In this document: piece by piece, positions 33,373 through 41,700 of the stretch
Position numbering within the stretch: the first letter of the stretch is position 1
How the letters are laid out: every line of letters begins with the position of its first letter
NCBI GenBank assembly: GCA_963698275.1
Contig: CAVOQE010000004.1
Location: 454,103 to 518,102 of the forward strand
Source of the DNA: Anderseniella sp963698275
Lineage (GTDB): Bacteria; Pseudomonadota; Alphaproteobacteria; Rhizobiales; Aestuariivirgaceae
DNA: 64,000 bases
Direction of reading: 5' to 3'
Notes under the pieces: model-generated
What the model was told of the DNA's origin: nothing
Database searches by the model: none
What the model saw: the letters and a program-made list of their open reading frames with translations, nothing else
Program-made: the position numbers and the translations under genes

Positions 33373-36300
33373 ATGAACAAGGCTTTGTCTGCAACACATG
33401 TGTCGTTGCCTGTGCAACCTGATGAGCAGGATCTGCTTGCTGCGATCGTGGAGCATGCTGACGTGCTGCAGCCCTTGTGCGAGACATCTCCAAGTGCTCG
33501 CGCGCTTCTGACTCACATTTCGGCCGGGTCTCCGTTTCTGTCCGGGCTGGTGCGGCGCTATCCTGAGTTTGCCGTCGAGGCGCTGAGCACGCCGCCCGAT
33601 CAACTGTTCAGTGCTGTGTGCGAACGTCTTGAGACGGAGGCTGCATCTGCGCCATCACAGGCGGATCTGATGCGTCATCTGCGTGTCGCGAGAAATCATG
33701 TCGCGCTGCTGATTGCGCTGGCTGACATTGCAGGCTGCTGGTCCTGCGAACAGGTGACACGCGCTCTGACCCGATTTGCCGATGTGGCGGTCGCGGGCGC
33801 GCTGAACTGGTTGTTGGAAGAAGCCGTGGAAGCCGGCAAGCTGACACCGGACAAAGGCCAGCCCGCGTCAGATGGCTACACGGTTCTGGCCATGGGAAAG
33901 CACGGTGCGGGCGAATTGAATTACTCGTCTGACATTGATCTGATCGTACTTTACGATCCCGAAAAAGTTCCGCTGGAACAAACAGATAACGCAGCTCAAA
34001 TCTATGTCCGCATAACCCGGACACTGGCCAGTGTCCTGCAGGACCGTACCGAGGACGGATATGTGTTCCGCATTGATCTGCGCTTGCGGCCGGACCCGCG
34101 TGCAACCCAGATTGCCATCGCCATCGGTGCGGCAGAGAACTATTACGCGTCGATGGGACAGAACTGGGAACGGGCTGCCATGATCAAGGCCCGGGCCGTT
34201 GCAGGTGATCTGGAACTGGGACAGGGATTTTTAAAAGGTCTTACCCCGTTTGTCTGGCGCAAGTATCTGGACTTTGCGGCAATCGCGGATGTGCAGTCCC
34301 TGAAACGGCAGATGCACGCCCACAAGGGTCATGATTCCATTGTGGTGCTGGGACACAACATCAAGCTGGGACGCGGCGGTATTCGCGAGATCGAGTTTTT
34401 TGTGCAGACCCAGCAACTGATTGCGGGTGGCAAGAACCCGGACCTCAGGGGCAACCGCACGCAAGCCATGCTGGACAAGCTGGTGCAGGCCGGATGGATC
34501 GAGCAGACAGCCAGCGATGAATTGAACGACGCATATGTGTTTTTGCGCACCATCGAACACCGCCTGCAGATGGTAGCTGATGAGCAAACCCAGACATTGC
34601 CTGCAACGCACGAGGCATTTGCCGGATTTGCGAGGTTTTGCGGCTATGGCGATCCGGATGAACTGGCTGACAGGCTCACCGCAACGTTCAAGATGGTGCA
34701 GGGGCACTATGCCGGTCTGTTCGAAGAAGCGCCTGAACTCGGCAGCGAGCTGGGCAGTCTGGTGTTTACAGGTGGCGACGATGACCCGGAAACGTTGCAC
34801 ACGCTTGCCGGGATGGGGTTCGCGCAGGCCTCTGAAGTTTCAGCTACCATTCGCGGCTGGCATTTCGGGCGTTACCCGGCAATGCGCTCATCTGCGGCCC
34901 GGGAACGGCTGACCGAACTGATGCCGGCTCTGCTGACGGCCCTGTCACGCTCCGGCCAGCCGGATCAGGCGCTTATCGCCTTTGACCGGTTTGTTGCCGG
35001 ACTGCCGGCCGGCGTTCAGCTGTTTTCCATGTTCAAGGCAAACCCGTTTCTGCTCGAACTGATGATGACGGTGTTGGGGTCTGCTCCGCGCCTTGCGCAG
35101 AGCCTGTCACGCCGTCCCCGCCAGCTTGAAGCGGTGCTCGATCCGGATTTTTTTGGTGCCATGCCGGAACAGGCCGAGCTGGCAGATTGCTTTGCCGCCT
35201 TGCGCAGCGCCGACGCCACCTACGAAGAGATTTTGAGCGCGACCCGCATCACCGCCCATGAATTGTCGCTTCGCATCGGCATGCGCATTTTGTCAGAAAC
35301 GGTCAGCGCAGAGCAGGCCGGCCTCGCCTATTCAAAACTCGCAGATGCCGTGACCGCTCACATGCTCCAGGTTACCACCGCCGATGTGGGTGTGCGGCAC
35401 GGCCATGTTCGAGGCGGCGCAATGGTCGTCATGGCGCTGGGCAAACTGGGTGGCTGCGAGATGACGGCGGCATCCGACCTGGACCTGATCATGCTGTATG
35501 ATTTTCCCGATGATGTCGACGCGTCCGATGGCGACAGGCCGTTGCCGGCATCACAGTATTTTTCCCGGCTGACAAGACGCCTGACCACCTCGCTGACCTC
35601 TCAGACCGATGAGGGCGACCTGTACGAAGTTGACATGCGGTTGCGTCCGTCCGGCAATAAGGGGCCGGTTGCCAGCCACATTGAATCGTTTGACAACTAT
35701 CAGGCAACCCAGGCCTGGACCTGGGAGAAACTGGCATTGACACGGGCACGTGTTGTGGCTGGCGATGCAGCCTTGCAGCAGCGTGTGGAGAAAACCATCC
35801 GCACGGTGTTGTGCGCCCGTCGCGACCGGGACCAGACCCTGGTTGATGTGAGGGACATGCGGCTGCGCATGCTTCAAGGCACCGGCACCGGCATGGTCAC
35901 CGGCAATCATTGGGACATCAAGCATGTTCGCGGTGGCCTGGTCGAGATCGAATTCATTGCCCAGGCACTGCAATTGGTCCATGCCCATGAAACGCCGGAC
36001 GTTTTGCAGCGCAACACCATTGCCGCCCTTCATGCCTTGCGCGATGCTGGTCATCTGGCTGCCGCAGACCATGATGTGCTGGTCTCTGCAGCGACGTTGT
36101 ATCAGGGCCTGACCCATATGCTGCGGCTGTGTTCCTCCGGCCGGTTTGAACTGGAAACTGCGCCGTCCGGCCTGATAAAATTACTGCTGCGGGCCAGTGC
36201 TGCGCCGGATGTCGCCACCATGGAGGCCATGGTGATCGATGCAAACCGGCAGGTTTCTGCAATTTTTGACCGCCTGATCGGTGTTCCGGAAGACCACTGA
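33373..36300 (+). CDS. glnE: Bifunctional glutamine synthetase adenylyltransferase/deadenylase GlnE
   Basis: A 975-residue enzyme that adds or removes AMP on glutamine synthetase in answer to PII proteins. Two nucleotidyltransferase domains are visible: the N-terminal one with ELNYSSDIDLIVLYD (about residue 180) and the C-terminal one with MTAASDLDLIMLYD (about residue 700). Helical linkers and the segment GRGGIREIEFFVQTQQLI complete the family pattern. Length is normal. The ATG at 33373 is chosen over a codon 15 bases earlier. It is the last gene of the degP block. Confidence 0.95.
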   Translation: MNKALSATHVSLPVQPDEQDLLAAIVEHADVLQPLCETSPSARALLTHISAGSPFLSGLVRRYPEFAVEALSTPPDQLFSAVCERLETEAASAPSQADLMRHLRVARNHVALLIALADIAGCWSCEQVTRALTRFADVAVAGALNWLLEEAVEAGKLTPDKGQPASDGYTVLAMGKHGAGELNYSSDIDLIVLYDPEKVPLEQTDNAAQIYVRITRTLASVLQDRTEDGYVFRIDLRLRPDPRATQIAIAIGAAENYYASMGQNWERAAMIKARAVAGDLELGQGFLKGLTPFVWRKYLDFAAIADVQSLKRQMHAHKGHDSIVVLGHNIKLGRGGIREIEFFVQTQQLIAGGKNPDLRGNRTQAMLDKLVQAGWIEQTASDELNDAYVFLRTIEHRLQMVADEQTQTLPATHEAFAGFARFCGYGDPDELADRLTATFKMVQGHYAGLFEEAPELGSELGSLVFTGGDDDPETLHTLAGMGFAQASEVSATIRGWHFGRYPAMRSSAARERLTELMPALLTALSRSGQPDQALIAFDRFVAGLPAGVQLFSMFKANPFLLELMMTVLGSAPRLAQSLSRRPRQLEAVLDPDFFGAMPEQAELADCFAALRSADATYEEILSATRITAHELSLRIGMRILSETVSAEQAGLAYSKLADAVTAHMLQVTTADVGVRHGHVRGGAMVVMALGKLGGCEMTAASDLDLIMLYDFPDDVDASDGDRPLPASQYFSRLTRRLTTSLTSQTDEGDLYEVDMRLRPSGNKGPVASHIESFDNYQATQAWTWEKLALTRARVVAGDAALQQRVEKTIRTVLCARRDRDQTLVDVRDMRLRMLQGTGTGMVTGNHWDIKHVRGGLVEIEFIAQALQLVHAHETPDVLQRNTIAALHALRDAGHLAAADHDVLVSAATLYQGLTHMLRLCSSGRFELETAPSGLIKLLLRASAAPDVATMEAMVIDANRQVSAIFDRLIGVPEDH

Positions 36301-36441
36301 AAGTTTTTTCAGACCGAGCGACGGATTGTTGCCGGTGTTCTCGTCTTGTTCATGTGCGTTGGCCAACACACTCCGTGGGACCTAGTGGTTTTCCGAATCT
36401 GAGGTTCCGGCAACATTACCAGCTAAGGAGATTGATCCGTT

Positions 36442-36912
36442 ATGAGCATTCGTTTTTCAGCCGCCTTGTCCGCGGCATTGGTCATCGCAGGCATGTCAGC
36501 AAACACGGCGCTTGCCCGCGAGCCCGGCATGCCGCGCGGTGAGCGCACGTTTGAGCGTCTTGACAAGAACAAGGATGGCGCACTTGCAATCGAAGAACTG
36601 GAGGCAAGGTCGGTTCGCCGGTTCATGCGCCTTGATGCCGACAAGAATGACAAGGTGACCAGGGCCGAGCTTGAAAACTGGCTCATTGGCCTGGCCAAGC
36701 GGCGTATCGACCGGATTCTGACACGCATGGATGCGGACAAGGATGCCGCGGTTACACGCTCAGAACTGCGCGGATATATTGCCGGCCTGTTTGTCCTGGC
36801 CGACAGTGACAAGTCCGGCGGGGTGACTTTACAGGAATCGCGTGCCTATCATGTGAGCGCACGCAAGAAACGGACCGAGGCTCGCAAGGCAAGGTCACAG
36901 GCCCGGCAATAG
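36442..36912 (+). CDS. Secreted EF-hand calcium-binding protein
   Basis: A 156-residue protein with a signal peptide (FSAALSAALVIAGMSANTALA) and four EF-hand loops. The loops are DKNKDGALAIEE (near residue 41), DADKNDKVTRAE (near 65), DADKDAAVTRSE (near 98) and DSDKSGGVTLQE (near 122). The loops keep most acidic ligands, so divalent cation binding in the periplasm is likely. A good AAGGAG site lies before the ATG. It is followed after eight bases by the sigma factor gene, forming the start of an operon with a metal-sensor-like protein. Confidence 0.85.
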   Translation: MSIRFSAALSAALVIAGMSANTALAREPGMPRGERTFERLDKNKDGALAIEELEARSVRRFMRLDADKNDKVTRAELENWLIGLAKRRIDRILTRMDADKDAAVTRSELRGYIAGLFVLADSDKSGGVTLQESRAYHVSARKKRTEARKARSQARQ

Positions 36913-36920
36913 GAGGGCTG

Positions 36921-37571
36921 ATGAACTGGCAAACAGCGCGTCCGGCTTGGGGAATGGCAGGATACAGTGAAAACACAGCGGCCACGTCGACTGCCGGAGA
37001 TGCGTCTCCGGCAGTCGACGCCGTGTTGCTGGAAGGGGTTGTTGCCGGTGATGAAACCGCATTTGCCACGCTGGTTGACCGGCATTATTCCCTGGTATTC
37101 AGATTGTCGGCGCGGGTTTTGGGCAACGCCGCCGATGCTGAAGACGTGACCCAGGAGGCATTTGTCAAATTGTGGCGCAATCCGCCGGTGTTGCGCAATC
37201 AGGCGGCCTTGAAGGGGTGGCTGGTGCGGGTGGCACGCAATCTCGCCATTGACCGCTTGCGGCGGGCGCGCAACACATCCGACAGCGAACTGGAATTGCT
37301 GGTCGATACGTCTACCGCGCCTGACGGGCACTTGCGCCATGGCCAGGCGGCTGACGAAGTGTCTGCCGCGCTGGCTCAATTGCCCGAGCGCCAGCGCACC
37401 GCCCTGCAGTTGACCTATTTCGAAGCATTGGGCAATCAGGAGACTGCATCGATCATGGAGGTCAGCGTTGAAGCGGTGGAATCGCTGTTGTCGCGGGCAA
37501 GACGGTCTTTGCGCACACTGCTCAACCCGGTGTGGTCAGACCTGATTGACGAATTGGAGCAACTGAAATGA
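36921..37571 (+). CDS. ECF-type RNA polymerase sigma factor
   Basis: A 216-residue extracytoplasmic-function sigma factor. Region 2 is seen near residues 48-90 (LVDRHYSLVFRLSARVLG, then EDVTQEAFVKLWRNP) and region 4 near 150-200 (LPERQRTALQLTYFEALGNQ, then SLLSRARRSLR). The ATG at 36921 follows a very strong AGGAGGG site. The first 34 codons precede the conserved domain and contain a perfect 16-bp inverted repeat, so a GTG at 37023 just after it is a second possible start. The stop overlaps the next gene, a probable anti-sigma factor. Confidence 0.88.
   Translation: MNWQTARPAWGMAGYSENTAATSTAGDASPAVDAVLLEGVVAGDETAFATLVDRHYSLVFRLSARVLGNAADAEDVTQEAFVKLWRNPPVLRNQAALKGWLVRVARNLAIDRLRRARNTSDSELELLVDTSTAPDGHLRHGQAADEVSAALAQLPERQRTALQLTYFEALGNQETASIMEVSVEAVESLLSRARRSLRTLLNPVWSDLIDELEQLK
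36985..37020. promoter_or_regulatory. Perfect 16-bp inverted repeat in the sigma factor 5' coding region
   Basis: CGTCGACTGCCGGAGA (36985-37000) and its exact complement (37005-37020) flank a TGCG loop. In RNA this would make a very stable hairpin about 65 bases after the start codon and just before an alternative GTG start at 37023. It may affect translation or serve as a protein-binding site. Confidence 0.6.
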
Positions 37572-38080
37572 CGGCACGCGACAACAACGGCAAAGGGCAG
37601 GGCAACGCCGGTGAGGCGCGCCTGGCTGAAGTGCTGGCGGCCTATGGCCGCAATCCGCTGCGCTGGCCTGAGGCTGACCGGGTACGGTTTGCCAACCTGA
37701 TGCGTGAACCTGGATTATTGCCTTCAGATCTGAGCACCGAAGCCGACCAGCTGGATAAATTGCTCGATGCGGCTACCGCTGCCAGCATTTGTGAACCCGA
37801 AGGTGCCCGCAATCGCCTGCTTTCAGCCATTGCGCCAGGATCGGGAACCGACGGGCCTGCCGTGATGCACGGCACGAAGTCCCGTTGGCACGCCGGTTTT
37901 CTGCCCCATCAGCTTCTGGCGGCCGGCGCGCTTGCGGCAAGCGTCATGTTCGGTGTGTTTGTCGGGATCGGTACAGATGCCGGTACGCTGCTGGCCGACA
38001 GCCTGCAGTTTCCGGCGGCATCCGATGACGTGCTGGACGTTGTGCTGATTGACGACGGTTATGACGGGAGTTTGCTATGA
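37568..38080 (+). CDS. Putative anti-sigma factor, single membrane segment
   Basis: A 170-residue protein with a cytoplasmic N-terminal part, one membrane segment near residues 114-136 (QLLAAGALAASVMFGVFVGI) and a short periplasmic acidic tail (SDDVLDVVLIDDGYDGSL). The N-terminal half has AEVLAAYGRNPLRWPEADR, a pattern I have seen in small proteins encoded after ECF sigma genes. Overlap with the sigma gene (ATGA) and with the metal-sensor-like gene suggests it holds the sigma factor at the membrane. It lacks a clear zinc-binding anti-sigma motif, so the role is inferred from context. Confidence 0.6.
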   Translation: MTARDNNGKGQGNAGEARLAEVLAAYGRNPLRWPEADRVRFANLMREPGLLPSDLSTEADQLDKLLDAATAASICEPEGARNRLLSAIAPGSGTDGPAVMHGTKSRWHAGFLPHQLLAAGALAASVMFGVFVGIGTDAGTLLADSLQFPAASDDVLDVVLIDDGYDGSLL

Positions 38081-38592
38081 GCGATGCGCAAGCTCCGAAG
38101 ACCCGTCGCTGGTCATGGGTGTGGATTGCGCTGATCGCGTCTTTGGCCATCAATCTGGCGGTTGTCGCGGCCATTGTTTCCCACCAGACCGTCGGTCCGC
38201 ACCGCCATCGCTCCATCACCGGACCCGGGTTTACCCAGATTCTGCCCCGGGCGTTTTTCCGGGAGCTTGATAATGACCGGCGCGATGAACTGGTTGGCGA
38301 ATTGCGTGAACACCGCAAGGGGTTTCGCGACCTGCGCAAGAACGTGCGCGAAAAGGCCCGTGATGTCGCTTCCGCCTTGCGGGCAGAGCCATACGACGAA
38401 GCGGCCGTTACAAAAGCGCTGGAGCTGTACGAGGCCGAGGCGCAAGTCATGGTGGGTCGCGGCCGCAACATCGCCGAAAATTTCTTCAAGCGACTGACCC
38501 CCGATGAGCGCAAACTGATTGCCGACCAGATTGAGCGCAAGACAATGTCGAGACGGCGCTGGAAGCGCTGGAAACACGAGCGCGGGGAGTAG
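38077..38592 (+). CDS. Periplasmic heavy-metal-sensor-like protein (CnrX/CpxP-type fold)
   Basis: A 171-residue protein with an N-terminal membrane anchor (WVWIALIASLAINLAVVAAI, residues 15-34) and a helical periplasmic domain. Histidines lie just after the anchor (H36, H42, H44). The helix pattern LREHRKGFRDLRKNVREKA and the later FFKRLTPDERKLIADQ is typical of the Spy/CpxP and CnrX group. In the cnrYXH system such a sensor works with a membrane anti-sigma factor and an ECF sigma factor; the same three parts are present here in one operon. The C-terminus is basic. Metal identity unknown. Confidence 0.75.
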   Translation: MSDAQAPKTRRWSWVWIALIASLAINLAVVAAIVSHQTVGPHRHRSITGPGFTQILPRAFFRELDNDRRDELVGELREHRKGFRDLRKNVREKARDVASALRAEPYDEAAVTKALELYEAEAQVMVGRGRNIAENFFKRLTPDERKLIADQIERKTMSRRRWKRWKHERGE

Positions 38593-38618
38593 GTGGTGGA
38601 GTGGGTTGTTTTACTCCG

Positions 38619-38859
38619 CTCACGCCAGCAGCCTGCGGCTGCGCTCCGCTAGGGCGCACTTCGTGCGACGGCCGGTCGGCCTTGCCTCAACACGTTCCGT
38701 GTTTCGGATTGCAATTCATCACTACGGTTGTTCGGGGTCGGAGAACGGCCCGCCGAAGGCGGACACGCTGTTCGACCACCAAATCCCAACTAGGCCCGAC
38801 GGGCCTCGGGCCGGTCAGGCCCGCCCCAGCGGAGCGCAGCCGCAGGCTGCTTGCGTGAG
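38619..38859. repeat. MITE-like element with 32-bp terminal inverted repeats
   Basis: The arms 38619-38650 and 38828-38859 are complementary at 31 of 32 positions and begin CTCACGCCAGCAGCCTGCGG. Further out, GGTGGTGGAGT near 38592 and ACTCCACCACTAC near 38900 also mirror each other. The inside holds smaller hairpins (CGCAC/GTGCG, AGGCCC/GGGCCT) and no gene. It fills the gap between two convergent genes, so a small non-autonomous mobile element or a large two-way terminator are both possible. Confidence 0.65.
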
Positions 38860-38913
38860 AGGAATAAATAGCGGCAACCAGGCGCCATCTCGACGTGAAA
38901 CTCCACCACTACT

Positions 38914-41298
38914 TTAACCCTGCGTACCAGTGGCGATCGGCTCTATCACCGCGTCGGATTCTACAATCCGTTTTGGCTGCTTGCCTTTCTGGGCAATTGG
39001 CAAGGTTATGGTCACCGTGGTGCCCTTGCCCTTTTCACTGGCAATGTGCAGCGAGCCGTCGTTGAGCCGGATCAGGGAGTTTGAAATGGCCAGACCGAGG
39101 CCGGAACCGGAGCGGGTCTTGGTAAGCTGGTTCTCCACCTGCTCAAATGGCCGGCCCAGTTTGGAAATCTGATCGGGTGGAATGCCGATACCGGTGTCCG
39201 CGATGACGATCTCAGCCATCTTTTTGACCCGGCGTGCCGAAATGGTGAGGCTGCCACTGTCGGGTGTGAACTTGACGCCGTTGGCGATGACATTGATCAG
39301 CACCTGCTTGAGGGAGCGCACATCGGCCATGGCGTGCAGCGAGTCGGGCAGGTCCTTGCGCAAGGTGACGCCGCCTTCCTGGGCGCGCCCGGACACAATC
39401 CGCAAAGCCTCTTCTATGACGGCGGGCACCGAGCATTTCTCGACTTCCAGGGTGATCCGGCCGGCCTCGATCTTCGACATGTCCAGGATGTCATTGATGA
39501 CATCCAGCAGATACTGCCCGGAACTGTGGATGTCATGGGCGTAATCCAGGTATTTGGGGATTTCGACCTTGCCGAACAATTGCTGCTCGATGACTTCCGA
39601 AAACCCGATGATTGCGTTGAGCGGCGTGCGCAGTTCGTGGCTCATGTTTGCAAGGAATTCGGATTTTGACCGGTTGGCCGCTTCGGCGCGGGTTTTTTCG
39701 CGGGAGTACTTCTCCGCCAGATCGGCAAGGCGCTGTGACTGCTGTTCAAGTTCCATGCGGGATTTCTGCAGGTCACGCACCGTGTTCATCAGTTCGCGTT
39801 CCGACTCCAGCAGTTTTTCCTCGTGCAGTTTCAGATTGGAGATATCCGTGCCGACCGAGACAAAACCACCATCCTTGGTGCGGCGCTCATTGATCTGCAG
39901 CCAGCGTCCGTCTTCCAGTTGCACTTCAAATGTGTTGCCGTCACTGCCTTCGGGAATGCTGGCGGGAAGGGCGGTATCGCTTGACGCTGCCGAGCGTTGC
40001 CGGATCACCGGTTCGCGGGCCACCCGCGTGACATCCTCATAGGACGAACCGGGCCTGCATACGCTGGCTGGAAGATTATGAAGCTGCTGGTATTTGGAAT
40101 TGCACATGACCAGATGATTGTCTGAATCCCACAGCACGAATGCTTCCGAGACATTCTCGATGGCATCCTTGAGGCGCAGTTCCGCCTCCTGGTTCAGTTT
40201 GTCGAGCCGCTTCTGTTCGGTAATGTCGATGGCAATGCCGACCAGGTTTGGCGAATCCTGGCCCGGTGCTTCCGACAGTTCCGCCCGGGCACGCAGCCAT
40301 ACCCAGTGACCGTCGCAATGTCTCATGCGGAATTCCTGATCTATGGCCGGCCGTCCGCCGCGCAACATGACGTCGACAAGCTGGTCGATCGGCTCGTCGT
40401 CAGGGTGCAATCGTTCGGCAACCTCGCCATAGGACAAAAACTCACCCTTGGTCTGAAGGCCGAGAATGTCATACATGGACTTCGACCAGAAAATCCGACC
40501 GCGCGCGATATCCCAGTCCCACAGCCCGCAGTGTCCGCGATCCAGCGCCTTGTCCATGCGTTCGGTCGCAACAGCGAGCGTCTGATCAGCTTCCGCAGCG
40601 CGTGACGCCTGCCAGTGGAAGGCCGTTCCCAGCAGCACCAGCACCCCCAGCGTGACCACGAACAAGGTGGCAATCTGTGTCACGTCGGAGCGCCAGTCCT
40701 GCAACACCCGGGCTTTCGGGTGGATGACGACAAGCTGGCCCAGATAAGGACTGAGCGAGCGCAGACCGATATAGACTTCCTCGTTTGCCGGCGTGATGGC
40801 AAGCGCCGGTGCCCCGAGCTGCTGGGCAGCACTCAGAATGCCGTCCTGGCCGAACACGGTCGACAGGTTTGCACCCCTCAGCCCCAGGTCCTCCGGGTAG
40901 CTGGTCTGTATGTAGCCCTTCTCGTCTGCCGCGATGAACAACCGGCCACGCACGCCGGTGTCTTGCGGCAACACTTCTGCCAGATCCTCAGGGACAAGTG
41001 CGCGTATCGTTCGGCCACCGGCAAAGCCGGCGCCCAGGGTCGCGCTCAGATCGCTGGCAGCTGCCCGCAGGACCAAAGCGGTATGTTTGGTTGAGGTGAC
41101 GATGGAGCGTTCGCGGCTGGCCGACAGTTGCAGGAACAAGGCTGTCGCCAGCGTCATCAGAAACAGCAGGATAAGACCGGTGATCAGGTTGCGCAGGATG
41201 CGTTCTGAGATTGCAATTGACGGCACACGTCTGGAGCCGACGCTGACCTTCAGCGCCCGCTCCTTGAAAAACAGCTCTCCAAGTTTTGCCTTGGACAC
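38914..41298 (-). CDS. Multi-PAS membrane sensor histidine kinase, CbrA/PdhS-like
   Basis: A 794-residue kinase. It has two membrane segments (about 36-60 and 212-236) around a periplasmic domain, two PAS domains (about 255-375 and 385-505), a coiled coil (MELEQQSQRLADLAEKYSRE), the H-box FLANMSHELRTPLNAIIGF near residue 555, and an ATPase domain with ADTGIGIPP and GSGLGLAISN. The H-box is of the PleC/DivJ/PdhS group that acts on DivK in rhizobial cell-cycle control. I recall that CbrA of Sinorhizobium, also next to pepN, has this layout; that link is from memory. No receiver domain is attached. Confidence 0.8.
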   Translation of the reverse strand: MSKAKLGELFFKERALKVSVGSRRVPSIAISERILRNLITGLILLFLMTLATALFLQLSASRERSIVTSTKHTALVLRAAASDLSATLGAGFAGGRTIRALVPEDLAEVLPQDTGVRGRLFIAADEKGYIQTSYPEDLGLRGANLSTVFGQDGILSAAQQLGAPALAITPANEEVYIGLRSLSPYLGQLVVIHPKARVLQDWRSDVTQIATLFVVTLGVLVLLGTAFHWQASRAAEADQTLAVATERMDKALDRGHCGLWDWDIARGRIFWSKSMYDILGLQTKGEFLSYGEVAERLHPDDEPIDQLVDVMLRGGRPAIDQEFRMRHCDGHWVWLRARAELSEAPGQDSPNLVGIAIDITEQKRLDKLNQEAELRLKDAIENVSEAFVLWDSDNHLVMCNSKYQQLHNLPASVCRPGSSYEDVTRVAREPVIRQRSAASSDTALPASIPEGSDGNTFEVQLEDGRWLQINERRTKDGGFVSVGTDISNLKLHEEKLLESERELMNTVRDLQKSRMELEQQSQRLADLAEKYSREKTRAEAANRSKSEFLANMSHELRTPLNAIIGFSEVIEQQLFGKVEIPKYLDYAHDIHSSGQYLLDVINDILDMSKIEAGRITLEVEKCSVPAVIEEALRIVSGRAQEGGVTLRKDLPDSLHAMADVRSLKQVLINVIANGVKFTPDSGSLTISARRVKKMAEIVIADTGIGIPPDQISKLGRPFEQVENQLTKTRSGSGLGLAISNSLIRLNDGSLHIASEKGKGTTVTITLPIAQKGKQPKRIVESDAVIEPIATGTQG

Positions 41299-41434
41299 GT
41301 AATCATCCCCATTGTGGCCAACTGCTTAAATGCAGTGGCCGTACAGGCAACACCCTTCAAGTCTGTGATGGTCTGCCGCCCCTGACAGTACTCACACAAG
41401 GGCTGATACACCGCCCCCCAACCCCGTCGAATCA

Positions 41435-41491
41435 GATCAGGTCATTGATTCGAAATGCACCTGATTTGGCAAGCTTGAAGGATACTTCCGG
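41435..41491 (+). repeat. Divergent copy (D) of the dispersed intergenic repeat
   Basis: The segment begins GATCAGGTCATTGATT, contains ACCTGAT as an inverted partner, and ends AAGCTTGAAGGATACT. It shares its start with the palindrome at 7466 and its end with copies B and C. It lies in the 402-base gap 41299-41700 between pepN and the kinase; nothing else was recognised in that gap apart from AT-rich sequence near 41620. Confidence 0.35.
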
Positions 41492-41700
41492 ACCCGAAAC
41501 GGCTTTAAAATACAGCAATTTCATCAACATTGGGACAAAATTCTTACGCTGCGCGATGTAAGTGTACGGAGCGAGTGAAATCCAGGCCGGATTCCACCTG
41601 TCTCGGTTTTACATGATGTGAGGGTGAAAATATAATGTTTCGGAGACGAAATAAATGTGTGATTGCGGCTATGCAGGGCAGTGAATGTAGGTGTTTACGG

